DNA of 64,000 nucleotides from Artemia franciscana (GCF_032884065.1 NC_088873.1:8691702-8755701); one strand, 5' to 3'. Numbered from the stretch's first letter, positions 22,635 to 34,118 are shown. Numbers and translations are program-made. The notes: generated by a model from the sequence alone, not told the origin.

Positions 22635-23040
22635 TAAGTGTCATGTGTAGTACCGTTTACAGTTCTCAATTACTCAAAGGACGTCAGACCGGGTATATTC
22701 ACCAAAGGCAGGTGGAGATAGAAGCATTCACGTTGATTGGGGTGAATGGTGTAGAGTCTTCCTATTGCGGTATCTTTGAAGATGGTAAGTTGGCCGTCGA
22801 CTGACTTACCCTGTTTTCGACATTCAAATGATTTATTTTTAGCATTCCACGTGTAATACGTAGGTACTTCAGTACACTGCAGTTTTATTGCAAACGATTC
22901 ATTTTGACATAACGAAAAGAAAGCAGTTAACGTTGTATTTGGTGGATTCAGGGCTCTCTGCTGCACGTTGGATTTCGAAAAATAAAGACGTTGACTATTC
23001 TGTAAATTTACCGCTAAGTGAACAACAAAAGAACGCAAAT
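22634..23040 (-). pseudogene. Helitron RepHel fragment (helicase region)
   Basis: The minus-strand frame from about 23050 encodes FVVHLAVNLQNSQRLYFSK, then NTTLTAFFSLCQNE, EVPTYYTWNAKN, AIGRLYTIHPNQRECFYLH and VNIPGLTSFE. After a TAA at 22670-22672 it continues as LRTVNGTTHDTY to 22634. These are hallmark segments of Helitron Rep-helicase proteins just upstream of the PIF1-type helicase core (Y-x-WN; R-x-YT-x-HP-x4-E-x-FYL; G-x-TSFE-x-LRTV-x-G). The fragment is cut on the left by the candidate transposon end at 22634. On the right the palindromic repeat starts near 23040; the first few codons of the frame lie in that repeat. No Rep or helicase catalytic motif remains. Confidence 0.8.
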
Positions 23041-24290
23041 TCTTACGCATGTGAGGGGTTCATCTCCTCCTAAATACCAGCTCTTTACGTTAAAATATTT
23101 TTAAAAATTTCAACTATTCCTTCTACGGCCTTTGTGATTCAGGGGTCATTCTTAAAGAATTGGGACAAAATTTAAGCTTTATTGTAAAGACCAAGGTATT
23201 AAAGAGGGGGCAAACCCTTCATATACGCAATAAAAATATACGAATATAAAAGTTTGCTACGAAAGTTAATTCGGAATTCACTTATATTTTTATTAATAAA
23301 AACGTTCGTAAGAAGTTAAATGTTCTAGTTGCCTTTTGAAGTAACCAAAAGACTTAAAGGCAACTGAGCCTCCTCTCCCACTCTTTTTTTCTAAAAAAGC
23401 ATAAGATCAAAACTAAGAAAAAGCCATTTAGCCAAAAAAAAAATGCAAATTCCGTTCTAAGTGCGGGGAGCCAAAATCAAAACATGCATTAATTCAAAAA
23501 CGTTAAGAAATTAAATAAAAAAAAGTCGTTTTTTAACTGAAAGTGAGGAGCAACATTAAAACTTAAAACGAACAGAAATTACTCCGTATATGAAAGGGGC
23601 TGTTCCCTCCTCAGCACCCCGCTCTTTATGCTAAAGTTTGACTATTTCTCTCAATTCTACTTTTTAAAACAGTAAAAAACTTTAGCGTAAAGAGCGGGGC
23701 GTTGAGGAGGGAACAGCTACATTCAAGGAGGGAACAGCGAACTTCTACATTCGTATGTTTTTATTACGTATACGAGGGGATCACGCCCTCGTCAATATCT
23801 CACACTTTACACTAAAGCTTAAATTTTGTCACAATTCCTTAAGAACGACCCTTGAATCACAAAGGCTGTAGAATAAATAGTTGCAATTAATAAAATTACT
23901 TTAGCGTAAAGAGCGAGATATTAGGAGGAGTTGAACCCCTCATATGCGTAATAAATTCTGTACGTTTTAAGTTTTGATGCTGCTCCTTACTTTCAGTTGA
24001 AGATACTTCTTCATATTCATTTTTCATTGTTCTTGAAAAAAATGCTAAAAGATCCTGCGCCCCTTCTCGAAAATTCTGTTCCCCAATGAAAAATTCCTCC
24101 ATGGAAGAACCCCCGAATAACTGTCTCCCCTTAACCCCTCCTTCCAGTCAAAGTGTCTGTACACTTCCAAATAACCATTACTTTGTGCAAACCCTGGTCA
24201 AAATTTATAACTTGTAGCCACTCCCACGGGGACTGTGTGCACAGCCTCCAATATTTTTAACTCCTTATCTTTACTAACACAAGTGAAACC
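23040..24290. repeat. fold-back repeat copy 2, composite long palindrome
   Basis: 23040-23530 matches 9740-10250 in forward order (tgattcaggggtcattctta, tttaagctttattgtaaag, aaaaacgttcgtaagaag). 23530-23720 is a hairpin like 10211-10518. 23740-24290 then matches 9990-9440 in reverse. The whole is a large palindrome centred near 23660. A 14-bp duplication (aaggagggaacagc) marks the join near 23720-23735. Frames inside, such as 23896-24102, are by-products. Confidence 0.85.
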
Positions 24291-24327
24291 TAAAACAAGA
24301 GGAGTGGACGTCTTCAGGCCCAATGAT

Positions 24328-25074
24328 TCAATTTTTCTGATTAATATTTCTCTCAGTTGTGAAACAAGGGCATTCTGAGAGAACGTGATCTATTGTTTCA
24401 TCAATATTTACACACCTATAAAAAGGGCATGACTTGCTATATGAAAGACGATATAGTGCTTGACGAGATCTGGTCATTGCATGACCAGTTCTCAGACGGA
24501 AAATACAGATTGCAATTTTCCTATTTGGGTGGATAAGGTGATGTGGGATATAATGCCCCTCAAAAGACAAAACATAAATATTTGTTGTTGCAATACATGT
24601 ATTATCAATTCTAAGAGAACTTGCAGCAGAGGTTATTAACTTTAAAGTTTCATTTACAGTGAGAGCAACCTTCCAAGCAATTGGGTGGTGGATAGCCTGT
24701 TTTGCAATACTGTCAGCAATTTCATTTCCCTTAATCCTTATGTGAGAAGGAACCCAGACCATTTTCAGTTGAAGAGCATCAGAAGACATTATTTTCTGAA
24801 TCTTTCCCTGTAAATGAACAATAATTGGAATAACTTTTCCTTGCCTCTTTTTTAGATCAGAAAGAACACTTTTAGAGTCAGAAAAGATAACAAATGCGCC
24901 TGATCCTACTTCCAGCACTGTATCCAGAGCTTTTTGGAGAGCAAGACATTCTGCATGGAAAATGGAGATTCTGTCTGAAACTCTAATCCCAACTGATGAA
25001 CCATTCCACTCAGAAAAAATGCTTATGGATGCCTTCCCATCATTTGAGACAGATCCATCACTCAATATATTTTT
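24328..25074 (-). pseudogene. LINE A RNase H and C-terminal motif
   Basis: A continuation of ORF2 after one in-frame stop. The four RNase H acidic positions are present: SDGSVSND, FHAECLALQKAL, FSDSKSVLSDL and KGNEIADSIAKQA. The WVPSHI segment precedes the last one. A C-terminal cysteine/histidine motif (CPFYRCVNIDETIDHVLSEC) follows, as in other I/Jockey-type ORF2 proteins. RNase H removes the RNA strand after first-strand synthesis. Its presence separates this element from CR1/L2 LINEs, which lack it. The frame ends at TAA/TGA-rich sequence at 24328. Confidence 0.9.
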
Positions 25075-25771
25075 CTAATTATAAAATTCAACCATTTTAG
25101 CTAATGTAAGTTGATGAAGGATTAGACTATTCATTTTATTCTTAGGACAATCCATGCCAGGGATTTTTATATCTATAACATTATCGATTCTATTAGGAGG
25201 GTTGGGAGATAACTGGGTCTGACAAGAGAAGATTAGGTTTTCAGGAACACCTATACCATTCAGCAAGGAGACCAACTTGATAATGGCTGGACTACTATAT
25301 GTCTTTTGATTTTCATAGAGAAATGTATGATTTATGAGACACTCCTTGAGAACATGGAGGTTTTGGTTAGTATTTACTTTCATAAAGTAATTAGAAGAAA
25401 GTTTCAAGAATCTTTCCTCTAAAGAAGGTATATTAACCTCATTGAACAGAGCTGCAATAGGAGTACTTTTTAGTGCACCTGTGATTAATCTCAGGCCATG
25501 GTGAACTATTGATTCCATTTTAGAAATCATCTTTTTAGAAGCTGAGTAATAGACAGGGAGACAATATTCAATCTTTCCATATATTATAGATGTGAATAGT
25601 TTTTGAAGACCATCTCGGCTAGCTCCCCACTTTTGCCCAGCAACAGCACGCATAAAATTCAGTCGTTTTTCAAGTGCATCACAAAGATAAGAGATATGAT
25701 CATTCCAATTTAACTTACTATCCAGCCACATACCAAGAAATTTCACATTCCTGGCAAAATGAATTAGTTGT
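25075..25771 (-). pseudogene. LINE A RT thumb and linker to RNase H
   Basis: The frame reads FARNVKFLGMWLDSKLNW, the usual RT-thumb motif, followed by LTSIIYGKIEYCLPVYYSAS and a helical linker. TAA at 25075-25077 then separates it from the RNase H block in the same frame. Relative to the RT block it is shifted by one frame near 25750-25785. It is part of ORF2, not a separate gene. Confidence 0.85.
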
Positions 25772-26992
25772 TTATATAGTCAGATCAATTGAGGGACAAT
25801 CTTGCCTAGGGTCAATTTTCCTAGAAAAAACCATGCCAGTGGTCTTTGGGATAGAAAAAAACAGATTTTTTGTATTAAGCCATATTGACAGTTTATCAAT
25901 TGCTCCCTGGAGCTTGGGTTGACAAGCTTCAGGAGAGGAGCCTTCAATCCAAAGGGCTAAGTCATCTGCATATAAGGCAAAAGGCATATCAGTCAAAATA
26001 ATATCATTAATCAGTATGTTGAAAAGCAGAGGACTCAAAACTCCTCCTTGAGGAACACCTAATGAGACAGTACTAGCAGAGGAGCATATGGATCCAACTC
26101 TGGTTTTAATAGTCCTATTAAAAAGCACTGCCCTGCACCACTTCCAGAAATTATTTCCAACATTAAACTTATGAGCCTGTCTAAGGATTGCAAAGGGGTC
26201 CAATGTATCATAAGCTTTCTTAATATCAAAGAAGACTGCAGAAACAACTCTCTTTCTTGTAAAAGCTTTCTTAATATCATGATCAAGTTGAATTAGGTTA
26301 TCAAGGGTTGATCTACCTTTCTGAAAACCTGCTTGTTCAGCAATAAGAGAAATATCAATAAGGGGTTCAAATCTCAGCTTAATCATTTTCTCATAGAGTT
26401 TAGCAATGCATGAGGTTAAGGCAATTGGGCGGTATGAAGCTGGGTCAGAACAATCCCCTTTACCTTTATATGTTGGGACTAGAATAGAAGACTTCCAAGC
26501 AGATGGGACAGAGCCACTTTCCCAACATCTGTTAAACAAGTAAAGAAGAGGGACCAAGAAAGTTGGTGGAAGAGCTCTAAGCATTTTATTGTGGACCAAA
26601 TCTTCACCCATTGCTGAGTCATTTAGAGACTGTATTGTAAAAGTTAGCATATCCATATCATAATCTTTGTCAAGATTAGTGACAGACCTTGGGGGAAACT
26701 GAGCTTCCATAAACAGAGAGTTATTATATGTACTACTATTTGAAGATTGACCTGCAAAATAACCATTCAAAGACTCTACCACTTCATATGGCTTGTATAT
26801 AATTGAACCATCATTGGACTTAATCTCTTGAATAGACTGTTCTCTATGCTGATAACCTGCAAATTTTCTGAAATTTTTCCAAAGTGTTTTAGAAGGAGTT
26901 GACTGATTAAACTGATTTTCACAGATATCTTCCCAAGCTGCTTTTCCTTCAGCTAGGACATGTTTCTTAAAAGTAGCTTTGGCCTTTCTCAT
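25772..26992 (-). pseudogene. LINE A reverse transcriptase
   Basis: A 406-codon open frame covers the pre-RT linker and most of the RT. Landmarks by residue: SYRPIALTS at 186-194, AGFQKGRSTLDN at 221-232, FFDIKKAYDTL at 254-264 (motif A aspartate), LGVPQGGVLSPLLFN at 311-325 (motif B) and YADDLALW at 341-348 (catalytic motif C). All catalytic residues are intact, so this segment has decayed less than its neighbours. It ends at 25772; the thumb continues in another frame from about 25785 (KFLGMWLDSKLNW). Confidence 0.92.
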
Positions 26993-27069
26993 TTCAATTT
27001 TTTTGTAAAGGTTGCTTTTATCTGAAAGCCAGATTTTTCTAGCATTACACTTATTTTGTTTTAGTAATT

Positions 27070-27922
27070 CTAAATTATTATTCCAAAAGTGTACATTTTT
27101 TTTCTATTTTTTACTAGCTGTGTTTGGAGTTTAAAAAATAATTTTGAAGCATCAATGATGCTTTTAGTGATATTTTCATTTAAAACATCAATCCTCATTG
27201 AAAATCCATCTAGGAGCGATGTTAAATTTAGAGAGAACTGGTCTTTTTGACAGTTCTGTAATAAGTGGGTAACGCTGGCTGCCAAGATTGTCTTGGAACC
27301 TGGACACCTTACTATAAGCAGATAGTCTGCTACCAACAAAACAAAGATCAATGGTTGAGTTTTTACCATTGGAGGAGTGCACATAAGTTCCTAAATTCTT
27401 AGGTGTGATTAGTGTGTGGGAAATCCGACTGATAGAGATTGAATCCAAGAGCAACAATGATTGAGGGTCTCTAAGGTGGGTTGACTCCCACAGGGGATGG
27501 TGAAGATTGAAATCTCTAAGTATTAGTTGGTTTGGGGAAAGATCTAGTAATTTCTTGAAGGTTGGGTTATTGAAAGAAGAGGGTTTATTTATATAAATAT
27601 TAACTACTGACAAGGGGGGAAGGTCATCCATCTCAACCTTTATAACTAGTATTTCCATTGATGACTGGACATCAATATTGACAACAGAGCTAATCAGATC
27701 CTTTCTCACAAGAGTCAATAGGCCTCCACCTTTTTGAGAAGAGGAATTTAGGACCCTATCTTTTCTATGTGATGTATAATTTTTAACACTAAAATTTCTT
27801 CCAGGGGACAAATGGGATTCTTGGATGCAGACAATTTCTGGGGATTCAATGTCCAAAAACCTTTTTAACTCAACCAAACAATCAATGGGTAGACCTGTAG
27901 TGTTAAATTGAACTATTTTCAT
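27070..27922 (-). pseudogene. LINE A endonuclease (APE-type), mutated
   Basis: ATG 27922 opens the ORF2 N-terminal endonuclease that nicks target DNA for reverse transcription. Visible motifs are VQFNTTGL, CIQESHL (catalytic Glu), HRKDR, QKGGGLL, LRDFNLHHPLWES and NSTIDL. Two active-site motifs are altered. The usual GDFN reads RDFN, and the usual SDH box near the C-terminus reads SQR, so the Asp-His pair is lost. The frame ends at 27188; the protein continues one frame over (NENITKSIIDASKLFF, to about 27070). This is direct evidence of a dead endonuclease. Confidence 0.85.
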
Positions 27923-28054
27923 TCTAAACTGTTAGCTGTCTTTGATATTAAGGATTGTTTCCGTTTGTTTTTAGTTGCTTTCTGTTTTGAGATAGGTGAG
28001 AGAGCACTTGCATTTCTTTTAAGGAATTGATTTTTTTCTGGAGAGGTTTTTTTT

Positions 28055-29365
28055 TTAGATTTCTGATGTTGGTTTTACAGGTGGAATAGAGATTGGGACA
28101 GAGTCAAGAGATTCCAAATCATCTTCAGAAATAGAATGATTTGAGGTGAGATCTGTAAAAGTTCTAACAGATGGTGCATGTGAGGAACTAAAGTCTTGGA
28201 ACATTTTTTTCAAACAGCTTGAGATAGAATCTTCAATTTGTTTGAATTTTGAGGATAGGAATGAGCTGATCATTTCAGGAATTTAAACCGTTAAGATATC
28301 ATCAATTATTTTCTTAATTAGGGGGTTTTCAGACTTTTTGTTGAGTTGACATGAATGGGCTTAGAGTGGGGTTTTCAGGGGATAGAATGGGAGGAAATTC
28401 TTCATTAGAAAGATCTGGGGTTGTGTCATTCAGTTGCATGTTGGATTTAAGGATATCTGCATACTTTTTTTTAGAAGCACCAATAGTGATTTTTTCTTGT
28501 ACTGCCTTAACAATAACCTTTTCAACATTTCTTGTTACAGAACATGCTTTGTCTTTAGCATGATGGTTGCCAAGACAATTGGGGCACTTGAATAGTGTAA
28601 TATTATCTCTCTTAATAGTACAAGAAGATGTTAGATGGTTGTTACCACATCTTGAACATCTAGGTTTACTGCAACATACTTTGACAGTGTGGCCATGCCT
28701 TTGGCAGTGATTGCAGATCATGACACAGGGAATATATGTCTTGACTTTTTTTCTATACCCAGAATAGAAATAAATTCAGGAAGGTCAAGTGAAGGAGAAA
28801 GGATAAACCCATCAACATTCATCTTGTCAGACATCTACTGACCAAATAGTGAACGTACTCTTGTGAAACCTTGATCCATCAGTTCATCTAATAAGGTTTC
28901 ACTTGTAAAAATACCCTTGTCAAAGAATACCAGCCCCTCAGGCATGAAGCCCTTGGGGGAGTTTGAGTGCAATCCCTCAGAGCCTTGAGCTGAGGAATCC
29001 TTCTCACAGGAAAATGTTAATGATTGGTTATTATCCAAAACTAGCTTCCCTAACTCTAGTATCTTGTTCAATACTGCTTGATTTCTGATCTTAAGGCAGT
29101 TAAAACCATTTGAGGATTCTACCAAAATTCTATATTTTTGGCATTCATCAAATTGGTTTCTCAACAACATAATTCCTTTCATGATTGCACCCAGTGGTGG
29201 ATTATGGAGACCAGGCTGCCCTGTTTTAGTCAACCATACTCTAATGATACTGTCCTCACCCGTGAGAACACCAGATTCCCCTGAATCATGGGGGTTAGGC
29301 ATGGTGAATGCCTTTCCAAACACAACAGAAATATCAATAGAAAGAAATTCCACAAAACCAGTCAC
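28055..29365 (-). pseudogene. LINE A ORF1 (gag-like, zinc knuckles)
   Basis: It starts at ATG 29365 and reads 176 codons to TAG 28835-28837. It continues in the same frame (MSDKMNVDGFILS), then shifts frame in an A-run near 28750 to VKTYIPCVMICNH. The next block carries three knuckles: CNHCQRHGHTVKVC (28674-28715), CSRCGNNHLTSSC and CPNCLGNHHAKDKAC. A second shift near 28325 and a TAA precede the last open block (28055-28273), which is rich in serine and acidic residues. ORF1 proteins of this kind coat the element RNA and take it back to the nucleus. Family-typical gag architecture is clear; the N-terminal half has no motif I can name. Confidence 0.82.
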
Positions 29366-30031
29366 AGGGTGAAAAGAAGAGAAGGAAAAATATCTTAAAT
29401 ACCTTAATATTAACTGTTTAAACAGTAAACAAATAAAATAAAAAATTAGAATTTAATCTTCTTCTTCTTAATCAGCAGACGGGCTTTTCAGTCGATACTA
29501 TTTAGCCCTTTTCCTTTTGGCTCACTCTGTGAGATCGACAGAGCTATGGAGCTGGTTTGTCTTATATGCTTTGTATCTGCTCAGATTTCTTGAAGTATAT
29601 CTTTTGATACCAGCAGTTGAATTATAAGAGAGCATATATTGATCTCTGTGCTCTGCGAGAGAGTATGGTCAGCAAGACTCTTGGCTGTTAGTGGAATTTT
29701 GTGGTGTTTGAAGCATTCTAACATTTTACATCGCAGGGTATACTGTGCAGACGTCAGCATATTACATTCAAATAGGCAGTGATCTATTGTTTCATTCTTA
29801 AGATTAGATGACCTGCAAAGGGGGGACGAGGGAACTTCGCCACTTGAATTAGGGATCTGATATGAAAAATGCCTGAAAATTTAGCCCATTTGAACCTGAC
29901 CGAATTCTATGATAAATCTTGGAAAGGTGCTTACTTGGGAAAGGTGATAGGGTAGGATTCTTATTATTTATCAGTACCTCTGTAAGTCTCCAGGGGTAAA
30001 TATCTCTAATGGGGATTGGTCTCCCACTTGG

Positions 30032-30440
30032 CTAGTCAATATTTAAAGCATTTTTTGCTATTTCATCTGCCTTATGGTTACCTATTATACCCGAGTGGCT
30101 TGGAATATACTGTATATGAGTTAAAATACCTTTTGAAGCAAAAAAATCAATAATCCTAAGACAAAGAAATGTGTCAATATCCATCTTATTTTGAGAAGCT
30201 GACGAAAGAAGCTCAAGGCTTGACAAAGAGTCGGAATATATTATAATATTTTTAATATTAACATTCATATATTCATTAACCATGAGGAAATCTAATGCCA
30301 TGATTATGACATTTAGCTCGGCAGACATTACAGATGAATTATCTTGTAATCTCTCTCCTAAAGCGATATTATGGGTTGGGAAGAATGCTCCGCTTGCCAC
30401 TTTCTCATTCATTTTGGACCCATCTACAAAAATTTGGAAA
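30032..30440 (-). pseudogene. LINE B RNase H
   Basis: The frame includes IFVDGSKMNEKVASGAFF (first Asp), SAELNVIIMALDFL (Glu), IYSDSLSSLELL (second Asp), IPSHSGIIGNHKADEIAKNA (last Asp) and ends LNID at 30032. All four acidic residues survive. Sequence down to 29500 holds the C-terminal extension with several stops. Confidence 0.88.
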
Positions 30441-30537
30441 TGGTTTTTATAAGCAACATTATTTAGCTCGGCAAATTTTTTCTGAATAAAAGAAATGGGG
30501 GTAAGTTCTTTGGTCCACTTTGAGAAGTCAGTCTTTA

Positions 30538-31100
30538 TTATGGGGGTTGACCAGCTCCAAGGGGGGGGGGGGTTTGGGGGAATGTGGGTGCAATTGATTT
30601 TACTGGCACTGGGAACTTCTTCTGGAAATTTGCATAATCATTTGCAACGCCTCCACACATAGATGGATTTCTTAACCAGTTATGCAGGGTATGAGAATCA
30701 TTGGCTTCAATTTTTGTAAGGTACTTAATTAGTAGAGATCTTCTTCTTTCATTTATTGGTGATAGTCCACTCTCAGTAAGCAGAAACTTAATTTTTGTTG
30801 GTTTCCTAAGACCAAATATAAGACGAATTATATCATTTTGTGTCGTTTCGATTTTTTGCATGTGGGTCTTGGCACAACCACCATAAACTATGAGGCAATA
30901 ATCAATATGGGGTCTTATATATGATTTATAAAATTGGAATAGTGTTTTCTCATTACAGCCCCAAGCTGTGGCTAGTAGCCTTTTAATTATTCTTATTTTT
31001 CTATAGCACTTTTTATTGTATTTGTGATGTGGAGGTGGAAATTTAGTTATTGGTCAAGTATGAGCCCTAGATAATTAATTTGATTGTCCTCTGGGATAAG
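30538..31100 (-). pseudogene. LINE B thumb/linker fragment
   Basis: The open block 30538-30861 reads KIETTQNDIIRLIFGLRKPT and LLTESGLSPINERRRSLLIK, which match the post-RT linker also seen in LINE C (ALRIAYGARKSTPIGF, LSESGLEDLQTRR). Sequence to about 31100 has the preceding thumb in broken frames. The block ends in a proline-rich stretch over a 10-base homopolymer (ggggg) near 30560, a likely frameshift site. Confidence 0.75.
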
Positions 31101-31114
31101 TATTCCATTTAATG

Positions 31115-31888
31115 TTAGCCTAGCATCATAATGATTTCGCTTATGGTAGAATTGGATAATTTTGACTTTGTGGGTGCAGTAGGTAAAATGGACTTTTGGG
31201 AGAACTTTTCAAATTGGAAAAGTGCATTTTGCAACTTTGATTGCGCAATCTCGAAGGTATTGCCAGTTGCCCATAATACCAGATCGTCAGCGTACTGTAG
31301 ATTGGTATGTGGGAGGTTCATGTCCCACAGAAAAAGTGAAAATAGGAGGCAGCTCAGGACTGCACCCTGTGGAAGGCCTTTGGTTATTGAAGTTTTGGGT
31401 GAAGAGGCTGAACCTACACAAACAATGAAACTTCGGTTTTCTATGAAGGATTTTATGAAGGATACAAGTTTGGGGAGTAGTCCAAGATTTGTAAGTTTAA
31501 CAAAGAGAATCTGGTGGTCAACATTATCATAAGCTCTTTCAAAATCTAGGAATGCAGCAGTTAAGACATTATTTTTTGATAGGGAGTCATTTATTGCATT
31601 TGTTAACACTATGAAAGTATCTGTTGATGAGTGGTGTTTCCTGAAGCCAGTTTGAGTATGAGGTATCAGATTATTCTTCTCAACAAACCAAAGCAGCCGA
31701 TGGTAAATCATTTTCTCCATTAATTTTCCCAGCACTGGGGTAATCATTATGGGTCTATATGACTGAGGGTCATGTTTAGGTTTGTTTTTCTTTAAAATTG
31801 GTATGAGAGATGAACATTTCCAGTTATTAGGGAATGTGGATGTAGCCCATGTATGGTTATAGCAATTTAGGAGCTCCTGTTTATACAA
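31115..31888 (-). pseudogene. LINE B reverse transcriptase
   Basis: A 257-codon frame with SYRPIMITPVLGKLMEKM at 43-60, TGFRKHHSSTDTF at 80-92, FLDFERAYDNVDH at 113-125, GLPQGAVLSCLLF at 171-183 and QYADDLVLWATG at 198-209. Catalytic aspartates are present; the usual Pro after LS in motif B is Cys here. After about 31160 the thumb moves to another frame (INYLGLILDQ). The RT clearly belongs with the endonuclease upstream and the RNase H downstream. Confidence 0.92.
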
Positions 31889-32040
31889 AGGGGTAAGATT
31901 CTTTATCCATATAGGGTGTATATTATCATAGCTACTTGTAGCATTTGCCCTGATATGTTGTATTGCATTATTAAGTTTATGTATTGAGAATGGACGGTTT
32001 ATATACTCTGAACCTGGTCAGGGCTAGTAAATAGGATTTG

Positions 32041-32988
32041 TCATGATTTGTGTGGTGATATTTTTGTTTTTGATGTTAGCTTTTTTGAGAAAAGGAAGGC
32101 AAATAATTTTGTCTTATCAATGTCATTATCATAGTGGGAATTCTCATATATTAGTTCATACATAAGAGGGTTGGAGGATGTTTTTTTCCCACAGATTTTG
32201 CTTATAAGTCTATGTATTCTTGGCTCAGATGTTTCTCTGGAAAGATTATTTGCAAAATTATTCCAATAATTATATTTGACATTAGTTATTGTTCTCTTGA
32301 GGTTAGCCTCTGCTTGTAATTTACTTAAATATGTGGCAGGGGATGGTTTTCTTAGGTATGCTCTCCTAGTTGCATTTCTTATTCTCCACATAATTTGGCA
32401 ATCTTTTGTCCACCATGCTTTAGGGGTGTGTTTAGGGATGGTTTTCCTAGGTGAAGTTCTGGGGATAGCTTGATTAGCTGTATTTGTGAATATTGATGTC
32501 ATAGCTTCAGCACGCGTGTCAGCAGTTACAACTGAGGTATGAGATTTATGGGTGAAACTTAGGACATCTTCATTAAGTTTATTTCTAAACATGGTCCAAT
32601 TTGCTTTGGTGTTGACATATTTAGGGATATGTGGGAGAATGCTGGCTGGTTCATTTAAAGAGGATACTATTGCAAAATGGTCAGTGCATAGATTTTCAAT
32701 TTTCTTAATATAAATTTTATTTAGTATATTTATTGAAACAATTTGTACGTCAATAGTTGAGAATTTGCCACTTGTGGGGTTAAAATATGTATTTAGCTTA
32801 GGAGGGGTAGCAATTGCTAAATCGGCATTATTTGAAATCAATCTTTCAATAAGCTTACCAGCTTTATTTGCTGGCTTATCTCCCCACAGAAGACTGTGGG
32901 CATTAAAATCCCCGCAGATGATTATGTTTTTTAGCATATTAGAATTAGTAATATAAGTGAAAAATCCAGGCATCTGTAGTCTGGCCAT
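32041..32988 (-). pseudogene. LINE B ORF2 endonuclease C-terminus and RT lead-in
   Basis: The second endonuclease half shows CGDFNAHSLLWGD, FSTIDVQIV and CTDHFAIV, so the catalytic Asp and His are kept, unlike LINE A. It is followed by WWTKDCQIMWRIRNATRRAY, a conserved linker of I/Jockey-type ORF2 proteins, and a basic helical region before the RT. The frame stops at 32041; the RT resumes after a stretch with stops (SIHKLNNAIQHIRANATS). Confidence 0.87.
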
Positions 32989-33358
32989 TAGGGTTATAAA
33001 GACTTAATATGTATGTTTTTGTATTATTTATCCAGACATTGATACCAATAACATCAACATCATTTGAAAAATCTGGGAAATTAATACCGCAAAATTTAAT
33101 ATTATTATTTAAAATTATAGCTACGCCACCTCCTTTTCTCTGTGAAGACCTATCCTTTCTCAGGATAGTATATCCTGGAAACTTTGTTTGTTGGTTATTA
33201 GTCAAATGGGTTTCTTGAAGGCAAGCAATATCAATGGAATTATTATTCAGAAAAGATAAAAGTTCATTTAACTTATTTTTTGAAAGTGATCTTACATTCC
33301 ACTGAAGTATTGAAATATGCTGCTTTGTTGTTATAATTTTCATTTTGCTGTGTATCAA
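32945..33358 (-). pseudogene. LINE B ORF2 endonuclease, N-terminal part
   Basis: Begins at ATG 33358. Motifs: ILQWNVRSLSKNKLNELLSF (N-terminal strand), CLQETHL (catalytic Glu), LRKDRSSQRKGGGVAI and SLYNPNGQ. A frameshift at about 32960-32988 passes the reading to the next block. All expected residues in this half are present. Confidence 0.88.
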
Positions 33359-33525
33359 TCTTTAGCTTTGCTAGGAGCAGAGCAAGATCTTTTTTTGCTT
33401 GGATATGCATGTGATTGGGTAGGTACAATTTTGCCAATTCGCTTATTATTTTGCTTTTTGTGGTTGTTTTAGGTTCATTGACTGTACTGCATTAGAATTT
33501 AGTATAAACAGGCACATGTTAGGTG

Positions 33526-34009
33526 TTAATTCATTTGGATTTTCATCTGGCTTTTTGTTGATATTTGATTAATACCCGTTAATACTTCTGATTCATTTCT
33601 ACTTGGGAGAGGTGGCCATTCTGATCTTCTATCATTACTTGTAGAGGCTAGAAGGTTTGTCCAGGGTGAATCTCTCTTATAGGAATGTGAGCTTGGTTGC
33701 TTTGAGGAAGGAGTCTTATTGGGAGTGCTTGATGCTTTTGGTAGAATGGTTGGTCTGTGGGTGAGAGGGTTGGGTGGTTTCATAAAGTTTTTGGTCAGGT
33801 GTGATTGAGCTGCATTTGCTTCCAATGCTGCAAAAGGTTAAGGTATGTTTTTTTCTGTTGCTATTTGGAGTGTTAGTGCTCGTTTTTTATAAACAGGGCA
33901 TAAAGTTTTATTAGTAGAATCGTGGGGAGCATTGCAGTTGATACATTTTGGCTGATTGTTTTTACAATTTATCATTCCAGTGGGGTGGGAGTTTTTAACA
34001 AGAATTGCA
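33526..34009 (-). pseudogene. LINE B ORF1 C-terminal part
   Basis: The frame enters from the truncated 5' end with MINCKNNQPKCINCNAPHDS and NKTLCPVYKKR, a gag-type cysteine/histidine cluster. A TAA follows in the text NIP-stop-PFAALEANAAQSHL, after which the frame runs to the stop at 33526. The last 100 residues are rich in Pro, Ser, Thr and Lys, as in many ORF1 C-termini. The N-terminal gag and the earlier knuckles are missing. Confidence 0.7.
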
Positions 34010-34035
34010 GACAAGTGACATAGACGTCACTTGTC
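34010..34035. repeat. small hairpin at the LINE B 5' junction
   Basis: gacaagtgac (34010-34019) and gtcacttgtc (34026-34035) are perfect inverted repeats around a 6-base loop. They sit at the point where LINE B coding similarity stops. Confidence 0.6.
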
Positions 34036-34118
34036 CTCAATAATTTTTTTTTTTCGGGTTAGAAAGTGCAAGCTCAAGGACAAGTAATCCTGAGCGTTCG
34101 AGAGGGTAATCTTTAGTT

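Larger units (their letters stand above)
24328..29365 (-). mobile_element. LINE A: I/Jockey-type retrotransposon with RNase H
   Basis: In minus-strand order it contains a gag-like ORF1 with zinc knuckles, an APE-type endonuclease, a reverse transcriptase, a linker and thumb, an RNase H and a C-terminal cysteine/histidine motif. The layout is that of non-LTR retrotransposons of the I superfamily. At least four in-frame stops or frameshifts in each half make it inactive. Only about 90 bp separate its ORF1 start from the end of LINE B at about 29460. I did not identify its 3' tail, and target-site duplications were not found. Confidence 0.9.
29456..34009 (-). mobile_element. LINE B: second RNase H-bearing LINE, 5'-truncated
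   Basis: Minus-strand order: gag C-terminus (33526-34009), endonuclease (32950-33358 and 32500-32988), RT (31115-32000), thumb (30538-31100), RNase H (30032-30440) and a stop-riddled C-terminal region (29500-30030). The 3' end shows a trinucleotide tail, (AAG)4 on the minus strand at about 29457-29468, abutting the 5' side of LINE A. The 5' side stops at a small hairpin (34010-34035). It differs clearly from LINE A in sequence, so it is another subfamily. Confidence 0.88.

Noticed and set aside
31131-31532. 133-codon plus-strand frame
   Set aside because: It is antisense to the LINE B reverse transcriptase, whose motifs are unambiguous.
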